The translations under genes were made by a program, and so were the position numbers. Positions 44,930 to 54,500 of a stretch of DNA of 64,000 nucleotides are shown here, piece by piece; the stretch's first letter is position 1, and the number at the start of each line of letters is the position of its first letter. The notes below the pieces were generated by a model that was not told the origin of the DNA, did not search any database, and worked only from the letters and a program-made list of their open reading frames with translations. This DNA comes from Microbacterium ginsengisoli. Lineage in GTDB: Bacteria > Actinomycetota > Actinomycetes > Actinomycetales > Microbacteriaceae. The DNA lies in the NCBI RefSeq assembly GCF_000956535.1, contig NZ_JYIY01000071.1:1-64000 (forward strand). Direction: 5' to 3'.

Positions 44930-44948
44930 GAACGACGGGCCGGTGGAG
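44930..44948. repeat. half-terminator scar of the duplication
   Basis: GAACGACGGGCCGGTGGAG is identical to the left arm of the terminator hairpin at 46381-46425, but the right arm is missing. It sits 29 bp from TTATCCACA, the same spacing as at copy 2 (46352 to 46381), so it came along with the duplicated cassette. Confidence 0.8.
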
Positions 44949-44965
44949 AAGGAGGTGAGCTTCGA

Positions 44966-45437
44966 GTCAGCAGCCGGCTGCGCGGGGATTCTCGACGCAG
45001 GTCTGGCCGACCAGCGCGGTGCGCGCCTCGAGCACCTGGATCGGCGCGGTCGTTGCCTCCGGAGTCACGAGACCGTCGACCGGGATCCAGGTGACGCCGT
45101 CGAAGGTTGCCTCGGCCGCGTAAGACGTCTCGAGGGTGATCGTGTACTCGCCGCGGGCGCCGTAGACGTGGCTCGTGGCCGTCGGCGTGAACTGCGGAAC
45201 GCCGAGGGCCGCCCACGTCGAGCCGGCCGACACGGTGGTGCGGGAAGAACCGTCGCCGTACGTGAACAGGTGCCGGGCCGGTGTGAAACGCACCTGCGCC
45301 GGCACGTCGAAAAGGGTGCCCGCGACGACATGGGCACGCGTGCCGGTCAGAATGTTCGCGGGGAGCCCGACGATCCCCACCCCGGTCGGCTCACTCGCCA
45401 GCTCGCTCGGGTCGGGCCGGAACGACGCGATATCCGC
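44966..45437. repeat. near-identical repeat, copy 2 (gene-conversion tract)
   Basis: Partner of 43518-43989; same orientation, offset 1448 bp. Identity is about 99 % within the tract and much lower outside it on the 5' side of the genes. Confidence 0.88.
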
Positions 45438-45785
45438 GGCGGTCACCGCCGGCACGCCCGGATCGACCGGCTGAGCAGGGTCCAGACACATCGCCAGCCC
45501 GCAGTCCACCTGGTTCGAGAGGTCGCCCACCCTCTGCACCGGCGTCGCGTTCGTGTAGTTCACCGGGCCCAGGCCCGACCGATCATCAGACTGCGAGTGG
45601 CGAGGCACCCACGTCGACCCCGCATCGCCCGACGGCGCGCGCTGCTCGACGAGGTCGACCTTGGTGCCGGAGTTCGCGACACACGGCCCTGTCCAGGCGC
45701 CCGCTCCGCAGTTCTGCCCTTGAACGCCAGAAGCTGTGAGACCGGCAGCAACGACGACTGAGATCGCGAGTGTCAGAGCTAGCAC
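44967..45785 (-). CDS. secreted PKD-like protein, cassette copy 2
   Basis: 272 residues from GTG 45785, which overlaps the lipoprotein stop by 7 bp. N-terminal hydrophobic export segment (LALTLAISVVVAAGLTASG), then CGAGAWTGPC, VDLVEQR, the VDCGLAMCLD Cys pair, and the same PKD-like C-terminus ending CVENPRAAGC as copy 1. The N-terminal ~110 residues differ clearly from copy 1, the rest hardly at all. Longer frames to 45950 would lie inside the lipoprotein gene and are rejected. Unknown function; an extracellular, disulfide-stabilised binding protein is the simplest reading. Confidence 0.78.
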   Translation of the reverse strand: MLALTLAISVVVAAGLTASGVQGQNCGAGAWTGPCVANSGTKVDLVEQRAPSGDAGSTWVPRHSQSDDRSGLGPVNYTNATPVQRVGDLSNQVDCGLAMCLDPAQPVDPGVPAVTAADIASFRPDPSELASEPTGVGIVGLPANILTGTRAHVVAGTLFDVPAQVRFTPARHLFTYGDGSSRTTVSAGSTWAALGVPQFTPTATSHVYGARGEYTITLETSYAAEATFDGVTWIPVDGLVTPEATTAPIQVLEARTALVGQTCVENPRAAGC

Positions 45786-46312
45786 TTCACGCCTGATTCG
45801 TCGGGTCCGAAGGAAGTGATCAGAGCTCGAGTAGCTCCGGAGGAGAGGGGCGCAGCTCTTAAGCGCATCTGCTGGATGTCCGGGCGGTCCGGACTTACGA
45901 CACTGTTCCCCGACTCGTCCACGACGTGCACTTGTGAGACGTCCTGACACACGGCAAGCTCGACAACTCCGGTCGAACTATCAAACCGACGGTCGACTAT
46001 CGACTGAACGCGAGTGTTACCGGATACCGAGTAGGCGCGGGCGTGCATGTCGGAAAAGGTCTTTCGGTCCGCGGCAAGCGCTTCACCGGTCGTCAACGCG
46101 AACACGGGCTCGAATGTCGTGGGATCGGAGAGGTCCACACGGTTCAACGCGTCGACATACGCCCGATACGTCGCCTCCGCCGCGGCATAGGCCTCCGCCT
46201 CACTCAACGCCGTCGGCGTCGGGGTGGGCGCGGGGGCGCCGCATCCGCTCATCACGACCGCGGTGAGCGCGGCGATCAACGCGATAGCGGTGCGACGGGG
46301 AGCCTGCGACAT
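45779..46312 (-). CDS. lipoprotein, cassette copy 2
   Basis: 177 residues. Lipobox VMSGC (Cys 24), Pro/Thr linker, ALSEAEAYAAAEATYRAYVDALNRVDLSDPTTFEPVFALTTGEAL nearly as in copy 1 (split by small changes), then a diverged C-terminal half ending in Cys. Leaderless: TACCTT ends 7 nt before ATG 46312. Translation of the overlapping secreted-protein gene probably depends on it. Confidence 0.8.
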   Translation of the reverse strand: MSQAPRRTAIALIAALTAVVMSGCGAPAPTPTPTALSEAEAYAAAEATYRAYVDALNRVDLSDPTTFEPVFALTTGEALAADRKTFSDMHARAYSVSGNTRVQSIVDRRFDSSTGVVELAVCQDVSQVHVVDESGNSVVSPDRPDIQQMRLRAAPLSSGATRALITSFGPDESGVKC

Positions 46313-46319
46313 GCGCCCC

Positions 46320-46360
46320 AAGGTAGACGAGTACACCGGCATGACCAGGGGTTATCCACA
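46320..46360 (-). promoter_or_regulatory. cassette promoter 2 with TTATCCACA element
   Basis: Minus-strand -10 TACCTT (46325-46320) and TTATCCACA at 46352-46360, preceded by the same CCAGGGG as in copy 1. Conserved element spacing between the two copies supports a functional promoter. Confidence 0.55.
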
Positions 46361-46380
46361 GTCGGCGACCGTCGACGCGC

Positions 46381-46425
46381 GAACGACGGGCCGGTGGAGG
46401 GAACCCCTCCACCGGCCCGTCGTTC
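46381..46425 (-). terminator. terminator of the sugar ABC operon
   Basis: Perfect 21-bp stem GAACGACGGGCCGGTGGAGGG with a 3-nt loop and full complement, 12 bp after the permease stop at 46438. Very strong hairpin; its left arm was copied into cassette 1 at 44930. Confidence 0.88.
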
Positions 46426-46437
46426 CGTGCGGTCGAG

Positions 46438-47409
46438 TCAGCCCTTCGTGGATCCGGCGAGAAGGCCGCGCACGAAGAAGCGCTGCAGCGCGAAGAACAC
46501 GATCAGCGGAACGATGATCGAGATGAACGCACCGGCGGACTGCAGGAACCACTTCGAGCCCCACGAGCCGGATAGCGAGTTCAATGTCTGTGTCAATGGC
46601 AGCGAACTCGATGGAGCGAAGATCGTCGCGACGAGCAGGTCGTTCCAGACCCAGAGGAACTGGAAGATCGCGAACGAGGCGATCGCCGGCATCGCGAGGG
46701 GCAGGATCATCCGGAAGAAGATCTGGCCGTGCCCGGCGCCATCGACGCGCGCCGCCTCGATGAGCTCCGCCGGGATCTCCGCGATGAAGTTGTGCAGCAG
46801 GAAGATCGCCAGCGGCAGGCCGAAGATCGCGTGCGCGATCCACACCGTCGCGAAGCTGTGGTCGACATCCCTCAGCTCGAAACCGGGGAACACCGCCACT
46901 CCCCCGATCTCGAGACCCCGTGAGAACAGGCTCAGCAGCGGCACGAGCGCCATCTGGATCGGCACGATCTGCAGCGCGAAGACGAACACGAACAGGATGT
47001 TGCGGCCCTTGAAGTCGATCCAGGCGAACGCGTACGCGGCGAGCGAGGCGACTGCGATCGGAATGACCGTGGCGGGGATCGTGATCGCGAGCGAGTTGAT
47101 GAACGACTGCCCGAGGGTCAGCGCCGTACCGCCCGAGGTGAGCGCCTCGAAGTAGTTGTCGAGGGTGAAGCTCGGGTTGACGAAGACCGTCCACCACCCT
47201 GTCGACTGGCTGTCGGCCCCGGGGCGGAACGAGGTGACGAACAGGCCGAACGTCGGGATCGTCCACAGGATCGCGATGAGGATCGCGATGAGAGTGGCTC
47301 GCTTCGAGGTCAGCTTCTTCTGCGCCAGGTTCTCGTTGCGGCGGGTCTCTCGCGCCGTGCGGCGGGCCGCACGGGCGTCGAATGCGGGCTGGGCGTCGAT
47401 GACGGCCAT
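46438..47409 (-). CDS. sugar ABC transporter permease (MalG-like)
   Basis: 323 residues. About 40 polar/basic N-terminal residues, then six helices of the carbohydrate-uptake-1 family permease type. The EAA loop reads EIPAELIEAARVDGAGHGQIFFRMILPLAMPA, which contacts the ATPase. WTIPTFGLFVTSFRPG and GSWGSKWFLQSAG are typical of MalG/AglG-like proteins. TGATG overlap with the upstream permease stop. No ATPase gene is in the operon, so a shared MsiK-type ATPase elsewhere probably drives it. Confidence 0.88.
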   Translation of the reverse strand: MAVIDAQPAFDARAARRTARETRRNENLAQKKLTSKRATLIAILIAILWTIPTFGLFVTSFRPGADSQSTGWWTVFVNPSFTLDNYFEALTSGGTALTLGQSFINSLAITIPATVIPIAVASLAAYAFAWIDFKGRNILFVFVFALQIVPIQMALVPLLSLFSRGLEIGGVAVFPGFELRDVDHSFATVWIAHAIFGLPLAIFLLHNFIAEIPAELIEAARVDGAGHGQIFFRMILPLAMPAIASFAIFQFLWVWNDLLVATIFAPSSSLPLTQTLNSLSGSWGSKWFLQSAGAFISIIVPLIVFFALQRFFVRGLLAGSTKG

Positions 47410-48725
47410 CAGCGCACCTCCTTCTGCTTGCGCAGCTGTCGCGCGTTGTAGATGATCAGCGGCAGCACGATGAGGAACAGCACGACGGCGAGCGCCGACG
47501 AGTGCCCGTAGCTCTGGAACCGCTGCTGCTGGTTCACCATCTCGAAACCGAGCACCGTCGAGTCCGATCGACCGCCGGTCATCACCGCCACGATGTCGTA
47601 CACCTTCAGTGCGGCGATCGTCAGGGTCGTGAGCACGACGACCAGCGACGAGCGGATTCCGGGCACCGTCACGTTGATGAACCGCTGCCACGCGTTCGTG
47701 CCGTCGAGCTGCGCAGCCTCGAGCTGCTCGGTCGGCACGGCCTTGATCGCGGCGGAGAGCACGACCATGGCGAACCCGGTCTGCGTCCAGATGAACACGA
47801 TGAGCAGGCAGATCGTGTTGACCAGTGGCGCCGTGTCGAGCCAGGGCACCGGCTGACCCCCGAGCCCGGTGATGATCGCGTTCAGCAGGCCGATCTGGTC
47901 GCCCTGCCGATAGTCGTAGATGAACTTCCAGATGATGCCGGCACCCACGAACGAGATCGCCATCGGCATGAACACGAGCACCTTGAGGATCTTCTCGCCG
48001 CGTGCACGGTCGATGAAGGCGGCGTACGCGAGGCCGAGCGCCGTCGAGACGACCGGTGTGACGAGAGCCCAGATGAGGGTGTTGATGACCGACCAGAAGC
48101 CTTCCGGGTTCGTGAAGGTCCAGATGTAGTTGTCGAGCCCGACGAACGACTTGCCCGTCTTGTCGAAGAACGACTGGTAGATCGTGCTGATCGCCGGGTA
48201 GATCAGGCCGAGCAGAAGCAGAAGCGCTGCCGGCGTGAGGAAGATGATCAGCTGGAACAGGTAGCCCGCGCCTTCGCGAGCCCGGTAGTCCGCGAAGAAC
48301 AGGAGGGCGCCGAGGCCGAGGGCGATACCCACGACCCAGAGCACGGCGTTCTGGTACGGACGCAGCAGCATGAAGGCGATCACCGGCAGAACGAAGCACG
48401 CGGCCAGTCGCAGCCAGAAGTATCCGCGCCCCGCACGGGGGGCGTACTCGATGAGCAGCAGGATGACGCCGACCACCGCGAGCGCGACGGCGAGCATGAT
48501 CGGGATCTGCAGCAGCGGATTCAGGTTGCCGATCCACTGGAAGAAGCTGTTGAGCGAGAAGCCGAGCGTCGTCGGTCGGGCGTTCTCGACGTGGGGTCCT
48601 GTCACCAGCAGGACGAAAAACGCGACCACCGCCACGGCGGCGATGATCGCGATGATGGTGGCGACGCGACGCGTACTGCCCGCGCGGGGCGTCTGCGTGT
48701 TCGCGGTCATCGGATGCGACGACAT
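47409..48725 (-). CDS. sugar ABC transporter permease (MalF/AglF-like)
   Basis: 438 residues, about eight helices, with an extended N-terminal membrane part (about 20-145) before the core permease. The EAA motif is VPTEQLEAAQLDGTNAWQRFINVTVPG. FVGLDNYIWTFTNP and WTQTGFAMVVLSAAIKAVP are typical of alpha-glucoside-type permeases. GGGAGAGACG Shine-Dalgarno before the ATG. Downstream of the binding-protein gene with a hairpin between. Confidence 0.88.
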   Translation of the reverse strand: MSSHPMTANTQTPRAGSTRRVATIIAIIAAVAVVAFFVLLVTGPHVENARPTTLGFSLNSFFQWIGNLNPLLQIPIMLAVALAVVGVILLLIEYAPRAGRGYFWLRLAACFVLPVIAFMLLRPYQNAVLWVVGIALGLGALLFFADYRAREGAGYLFQLIIFLTPAALLLLLGLIYPAISTIYQSFFDKTGKSFVGLDNYIWTFTNPEGFWSVINTLIWALVTPVVSTALGLAYAAFIDRARGEKILKVLVFMPMAISFVGAGIIWKFIYDYRQGDQIGLLNAIITGLGGQPVPWLDTAPLVNTICLLIVFIWTQTGFAMVVLSAAIKAVPTEQLEAAQLDGTNAWQRFINVTVPGIRSSLVVVLTTLTIAALKVYDIVAVMTGGRSDSTVLGFEMVNQQQRFQSYGHSSALAVVLFLIVLPLIIYNARQLRKQKEVR

Positions 48726-48757
48726 CGTCTCTCCCTCGATTCAGGGCGGAAACCGCG

Positions 48758-48795
48758 CCGTGAGGGGACCGCTCCGAAGAGCGACCCCCTCACGG
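48758..48795 (-). terminator. hairpin between binding-protein and permease genes
   Basis: CCGTGAGGGG and CCCCTCACGG-type arms plus an inner CGCTC/GAGCG stem, two mismatched positions, loop CGAA. In sugar ABC operons such a hairpin commonly lets the binding protein be made in excess over permeases by partial termination and 3' protection. Confidence 0.6.
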
Positions 48796-48817
48796 GCGGC
48801 CTGCCGCCGTCAGGCGA

Positions 48818-50146
48818 TCAGTTGTTGTAGCCGGCCTGGATGTCGCTGAGCACCTGGTCGGTCGGCTTGCCGTCGATCCAGCTGACCATGCCCTTCCAGA
48901 AGGAGCCCGAACCCACCGTGGCGGGCATCAGGTCCGACGCGTCGAAACGCACGACCGTGTTCTGGTCCTGCAGCGTCTTCATGGCGTCGGTGAGGAACGC
49001 GCTCGAGGCGAGGCTCGGGTCGGCGCCCTTGTTGGCCGAGATCACGCCGCCGAGCTTGACGCGGGCGTTCGCGAAGTCGGGGCTCGACATGTACTCGAGA
49101 ACCTTCTGCACGGCCGCCGAGTCGCTGAACGACGCGACGAACTCGCCGCCGGCCTCGACCGACTGCGCACCCTCCGTGATGCCGGGGAGGATGAACGCGT
49201 AGACGTCACCGTCGGGGGCGACCTTCGGGGTCTGACCCGAGGCGGTCTTCACGTCGAGGAAGTTCGACGAGAGGAACGACGCCTGGTGCGTCATCGCGCA
49301 GCTGCCGTCGGCGACCTTGGCGGCGACGTCGGCGAACGCGGTCGAGTTGATGCTCTTCACATCTCCGAAGCCGGCGTTGACGTACTGGGGGTTCAGGAGG
49401 ATCTGACCCACCGCGTCGAACGCGCTCTTGATCGGGGCATCCGTGAACTTCACCGTGCCGGCGACCCACTGGTCGTAGACGTCGGGGCCGGACTGACGCA
49501 GGACGAGGTCCTCGATCCAGTCGGTGCCGGGCCAGCCCGACGCGTCACCCGAGGCGAAGCCGGCGCACCAGGGAGCCTGGCCGGTCTTCTGCTGGATGGT
49601 CTTGGTCAGGGTGAGCAGGTCGTCCCAGGTCTTGGGGACGGAGACGCCCCACTCCTTGAACTTCGCCGGCGAGTACCAGACGTAGCCCTTGACGTTGGCG
49701 AGCATGGGCGCGGCGTAGAACGTGCCGTCGACCGTGCCATACGTCTTCCAGTCCTTCGACCAGTACTTGTCGACGTTGGCCGAGACGGTGTCCGACGCCT
49801 TCTTGACGTCGCCCGTGCCGACCAGGGTCTTCAGCAGACCCGGCTGGGGCACAATGGCGATGTCGGGCGCCGAGCCACCGGTCACCTTGGTGACGATGTT
49901 TCCCTCGAAGCTCTTGTCGCCGGTGTACTCGACCTTGATGCCGGTGTCGGCGGTGAACTGCGTGAAGGACTGGTTCAGCAGGTCGGCCTCCGACCCGGTG
50001 ATCCCGCCCGAGATCTTGACGGTCTGACCCGACAGATCGCTGGAGCTGCTGCTGGGGCTGCCCTCGGCGCACCCGACCAGACCGAGCCCGAGGGCTCCGA
50101 TCAGTGCGACCGGCGCTAGGACGTGGCGCCGCTGCAGTGTTGCCAT
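48818..50146 (-). CDS. sugar ABC transporter substrate-binding lipoprotein
   Basis: 442 residues. Lipobox GLVGC (Cys 26), Ser-rich linker, and a cluster-B/family-1 sugar-binding fold: VKISGGITGSEADLLNQSF, GSAPDIAIVPQPGLLK, YGTVDGTFYAAPMLANVKGYVWYSPAKF, and GDVYAFILPGI near the C-terminus. The pattern is like AglE-type alpha-glucoside binding proteins; the true sugar is not certain. Excellent GGAGGAGG before ATG 50146. A LacI-type palindrome lies upstream. Confidence 0.88.
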   Translation of the reverse strand: MATLQRRHVLAPVALIGALGLGLVGCAEGSPSSSSSDLSGQTVKISGGITGSEADLLNQSFTQFTADTGIKVEYTGDKSFEGNIVTKVTGGSAPDIAIVPQPGLLKTLVGTGDVKKASDTVSANVDKYWSKDWKTYGTVDGTFYAAPMLANVKGYVWYSPAKFKEWGVSVPKTWDDLLTLTKTIQQKTGQAPWCAGFASGDASGWPGTDWIEDLVLRQSGPDVYDQWVAGTVKFTDAPIKSAFDAVGQILLNPQYVNAGFGDVKSINSTAFADVAAKVADGSCAMTHQASFLSSNFLDVKTASGQTPKVAPDGDVYAFILPGITEGAQSVEAGGEFVASFSDSAAVQKVLEYMSSPDFANARVKLGGVISANKGADPSLASSAFLTDAMKTLQDQNTVVRFDASDLMPATVGSGSFWKGMVSWIDGKPTDQVLSDIQAGYNN

Positions 50147-50202
50147 GTGATTCCTCCTCCTTGAGTGCACGGAATTCTTCCGTCTCACATACCGATTCCC
50201 CC

Positions 50203-50214
50203 GGAACCGGTTCC
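50203..50214. promoter_or_regulatory. LacI operator O1 (binding-protein promoter)
   Basis: GGAACCGGTTCC, a perfect 12-bp palindrome with the central CG pair typical of LacI-family operators, 57 bp before the binding-protein start and overlapping its probable promoter. An identical site lies 150 bp away. Confidence 0.82.
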
Positions 50215-50352
50215 ACAGCACCGTATTCGAAGTTCACGCGATCCACAACCAGCGCCGGTCACGAATCCATAAACCCCACTATTCGTGCGGTGATTCCAGG
50301 TTCTGGTGCTCATATCGCGCCGATTTCCCCTTTGTGAATCGCCGTCCCATGT

Positions 50353-50364
50353 GGAACCGGTTCC
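50353..50364. promoter_or_regulatory. LacI operator O2 (regulator promoter)
   Basis: Second exact copy of GGAACCGGTTCC, 20 bp before a TAGACT -10 (50385-50390) of the lacI-type gene, so it covers the -35 region and would give autorepression. The 304-bp region between the divergent genes also holds an AT-richer stretch (50215-50345) without other features I can name. Confidence 0.82.
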
Positions 50365-50450
50365 CTAAAGTTTCTGTGATCATCTAGACTGCGACGGAAA
50401 GTCCCGCGACCACCGGTCGCACGAACCCGTCGACGATGAAGGGATCGAGA

Positions 50451-51467
50451 GTGAGCGGCATCGCCGACGTCGCCCGCCTGGCCGGGGTCTCCAAGTCCAC
50501 TGCGAGCCGCGCGCTCAGCGGGGGCGGCTATGTCTCCGAGGAGACGCGCAAGAAGGTGACGGATGCCGCCACCACTCTGGGCTACGTGGCATCCGCCAAC
50601 GCCGCCGGCCTCGCAACGGGTCGCACGCGCACGATCGCCGTCATCGTGCCGAGGGTCAACCGGTGGTATTTCGGCTCGATGATCGAGGGCATCACCCGCG
50701 CGCTCATCCCGGCCGGATACGACCTGACGCTCTACGTCGCTGAGCCCGCGTCTCAGGATCGCGAGAGCATGTACCGCTTCTTCCTGGCCCGGAAGCGATT
50801 CGACGGCGTGCTCGCGGTGGCACTCGAACCCGACGACGACGACATCGAGAAGCTGATCGGCATCGGCAAGCCGACCCTGTGCGTGGGCAACGGGCTCAAC
50901 GGAATTCCGACGATCGGCATCGACAACATCGCGATCGGGCGGATGATCACGCAGCACCTGATCACGCTCGGCCACCGCGAGATCGCCTTCCTCGGGGTGA
51001 CGCCCTACGACTCCCCCCGCGCACGCGATGTCGCGGACCGGTGCATCGGCTACGAGCAGGCGATGAGACAGGCCGGGCTCGAGGCATCCATGCGCTCGAC
51101 GCCCTCGACCCTCACCGTGACGGACGGCTACGCGGCCGCCGTGCCGCTGCTGGCCGACATGGAGTCGCGCCCCACGGCGATCGTCGCGGCGTGCGACGAG
51201 ATCGCGATCGGTGCGATCATCGCGGCGCGCCGACTGGGCGTGCCCGTGCCGGGCCAGCTGAGCGTCGTCGGCGTCGACGGCCACGACTACGCCGAGATGT
51301 TCGGACTCACCACGATCGTGCAGCACCCCGAGGAGCTCGGCGAGCTCGCCGCGCGCACCCTGCTCTCGCTCATCGACGGCGACACGGACGTGCCCGACCG
51401 GCTGCAACTGCCGACGCGGCTCGTGGTGCGATCCTCGACGACGGCGCCCGCGACCTCCGGCGCCTGA
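50451..51467 (+). CDS. LacI-family transcriptional repressor
   Basis: 338 residues from GTG 50451. N-terminal LacI helix-turn-helix SGIADVARLAGVSKSTASRALSGGGYVSEETRKKV with hinge GYVASANAAGLATGRTRT, then the periplasmic-binding-like sensor domain. AAGGGA about 6 nt upstream supports GTG 50451; an ATG at 50436 would place this ribosome-binding site inside the gene. Divergent from the sugar ABC operon; most likely represses it and itself through the two GGAACCGGTTCC sites until the sugar binds. Confidence 0.9.
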   Translation: MSGIADVARLAGVSKSTASRALSGGGYVSEETRKKVTDAATTLGYVASANAAGLATGRTRTIAVIVPRVNRWYFGSMIEGITRALIPAGYDLTLYVAEPASQDRESMYRFFLARKRFDGVLAVALEPDDDDIEKLIGIGKPTLCVGNGLNGIPTIGIDNIAIGRMITQHLITLGHREIAFLGVTPYDSPRARDVADRCIGYEQAMRQAGLEASMRSTPSTLTVTDGYAAAVPLLADMESRPTAIVAACDEIAIGAIIAARRLGVPVPGQLSVVGVDGHDYAEMFGLTTIVQHPEELGELAARTLLSLIDGDTDVPDRLQLPTRLVVRSSTTAPATSGA

Positions 51468-51478
51468 GCGCAGACGAC

Positions 51479-51512
51479 GCTGCCCGCCCCCGGCGAACCG
51501 GGGACGGGCAGC
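51479..51512. terminator. bidirectional terminator between convergent genes
   Basis: 15-bp stem (GCTGCCCGCCCCCGG against CCGGGGACGGGCAGC, one mismatch) with loop CGAA, 12 bp after the lacI stop and 15 bp after the stop of the large surface nuclease on the other strand. Confidence 0.78.
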
Positions 51513-51527
51513 GCGATGGCGGATGCC

Positions 51528-54500
51528 TCAGCTGCGACGGTTGCGCACCGTCATCCGTGCGGCGGCACCGGCCCCGAGGAGCAAGACGCCTGCCCACAGC
51601 AGCCACTGCAGATCCTGACCGCCGGTGCGCGGCAGAGCCGCGAGCGACGGGTCGGCGATCGTCACGGCCTGCCAGCCGATGACGTTCCCGTCAGCGTCCT
51701 GGACGACCAGACTGTGGGCGCCGGAGACCCCCGCGGGGATGGTGACGGTGACGTAACCGCTCGCATCGACGAGGAACCACGTGCCGATGCGCACCGGGGT
51801 GGAGTGCACCCACACCGTGACCCACTCGCCGGCGTGCTCGACGCCGACGTAGATCTTCACCGCATCCCCGACGGAGGGAGTGGTGTCGCTCGCGGAGATC
51901 TTGCCCTCGAGCGCGGCGGTCAGCGCGGCATCCGGGACGGGGAGCGGGATGATCGACGGCGGAGTGGTGCCGGGGACCTCCGTTCCGGGTCCCGTGCCGG
52001 GCAGGCCCGTGCCGTTCGACACCGTGAGCGGCACGGTGACCTTGGTTCCCGATGCCGGTGAGGTGAGCACCACGGACGTCGACGCCGGAGCATCGAGCGG
52101 AACCGTGAACGACACCGTGGCGGTCCCGTTGACGAACGCGACCGGCGTGAACGTCGCCGCGCTGCCGGCGACCGCGTACTCCAGCGTGGTGTTCAGCGGC
52201 GAGCCGAGCGACGTCATGTCGATCGCGGACACCGTGAACGACACCTGGTCGCCTGCCGAGACCGCAGTGGTCGGCGCACCGAGAACCTGCGCCGAACGGC
52301 TGGCGAAGTCCGGCGAGACCGGCTGATGCGTCTCGAGGTAGCTGATCCACGCGTCACGGTCGATCAGACCCGAGTCGCGCGTGTTCGTGCCCTGAGCGAA
52401 GGTGCGGAAGTTGTCGCCGCCCTGCAGCAGGAAGTTGAACGAACCGATGCGGTACGAGGCCGCGAGGTCGATCGGCTTGCCGTCGATCCAGATTCCCGTG
52501 ATGTGGCTGCCCCGCGCCGCGGTCGCGTCGAACGTGTACGAGACGTTCTTCGACAGCCCGAGCTGGAGGTAGGAACGCGACGGGATCGTGCCGTCGGCGT
52601 TGGTCTGCCACTGCTCCTCGAGCACGGCCTTGAACTGCGCGCCGGTGAGGCTCGTCGTCCAGAGGTTGTTCACGAAGGGGAGCACCGCATTCGCCTCGGC
52701 GTAGGTGATCGTGCCATCCGGAGCGTAGAAGAGCTCGGCGCGCAGACCGCCGGGGTTGACCACACCGATCTCGGCGCCGCCGCGATCGGCCGAGCCGAGC
52801 GAGGCGACGAGAGAGTCGGCCACGAGGTTTCCGATCGTGGACTGGCCGGCACGGTTGTCGCGGGCGGTGGCGCCTGCGTACTTCCCGTCGACGTAGCTGC
52901 CACCGGTGTACGACGTCGTGATGTCCGCCGTGACCGATCCCTTCGGCTGGTTGCCGATGGCCGCCGCGCTCGCGAGTGCAGCGTTCGTGATCGCGTTGAC
53001 CTCGGCCACCCGGGGGTAGGTCGAGATCAGCGTGGCCGCCGGGGTGGTCGAGCGGGCGATGTTGCGTGCCGTGTAGCCGAGCACGTCATGGGACGCGCCG
53101 TCGATCGAGAGCACGACCTGTCCGAGGTTCTCGCCGTAGTTGCCGGTCTGAACGATGGGGCGGGTCTTGCCTTCGACACCCGGGACCGGGGCATCCCACA
53201 CGTACTGCTTGTGGGTGTGGCCGGTGAAGATGACGTCGACGCTGGACGAGGTCTTCGTCACGATGTCCGCGAACGCACCGCCGGCCGCGACCTCCTGGTC
53301 AAGCGTCGCCTTCTCCGGGGTTCCCGCCCCCGCTCCCTCGTGGTACTCGGCGACGATCACGTCGACCGTGCCGGCGAGTTCCGCCGCGACGCGGTTCACG
53401 GCCGCGACCGGGTCACCGAAGGTGAGTCCGGTGATGCCGCCGGGAGCGACCAGGCTCGGGGTCTCCTGCGTGATGACGCCGATGACCGCGACCTTCAGGC
53501 CACCCGCGTCGACGATGGTGTACTCGGGAAGCGCCGGCTCGCTGGTGCCCGCCTTGTAGACGTTGGCGCCGAGATACGGGAAGTCCGCCGCATCCTGCAC
53601 GCGACCGGAGAGGTCGGCGTAGCCGCGGTCGAACTCGTGGTTGCCCACAGCCGACGCCGCCAGGTCGAGCGCGTTGAGCACGTCGAGGGTCGGCTTGTCC
53701 TCGGCGACCGCGGAGGCGAACAGCGAGGCACCGATGTTGTCACCGGCCGACAGCAGGAGGGTGTTGCCTTCGCCGTAGGCGGCGCGCTGCTCCTCGACGG
53801 TTCCCGCGAACGCGACGGTGTTGCCGTCGATGCGCCCGTGGAAGTCGTTGATGTTGAGGAGGTTGAGCTCGATCTTGTGCGACAGCGTCACACCCACCAC
53901 GAGCGGGTCGTGGTCGCTCGATCGGAATGCGTCGGCACGGTAGAAGTCGGTCGCGTTGTAGTTGTAGCGGCTGTACTCCAGCGCCACGGACTCACCTGCG
54001 TTGATGTTCCACACGTGCGCACCCGTGACCGCGGCCTGAGCCGACGGCGACGCGAAGATGTGGTCGAGCGAACCCGACTGGCCGCTGAACGAGTAGGTGT
54101 ACTCCTCGGCGCCCTGCTGGATGTAACCCGCGTCGGTGATGACCTTGATCGGGTCTTCCTGGCTGTAGGAGTTGAAATCGCCCAGCAGGAAGACCTTGTC
54201 GGTGCCGACGGACGTCTTCAGCCCATCGGCGAACGCCACGAGCGCGTGCGCCTGAGCCACACGCGATGCGTTGCTCGCACCCTGGCCGTCGCCCTGGTCC
54301 GCGTCCGCGCCCGTTCCCGACCCCTTCGACTTGAAGTGGTTCACGATGGCGATGAACTGCGCAGAGGTGCCGTCGGCCGCCGTGAAGGCCTGGGCGAGCG
54401 GTTGGCGCGCGTTCGAGAAGGCGCTGTCGTTGAGCACGACGGAGGCGCCGACCGGCTTGACCAGCGATGCCTTGTAGATGAACGCCGTGCGGATGACATC

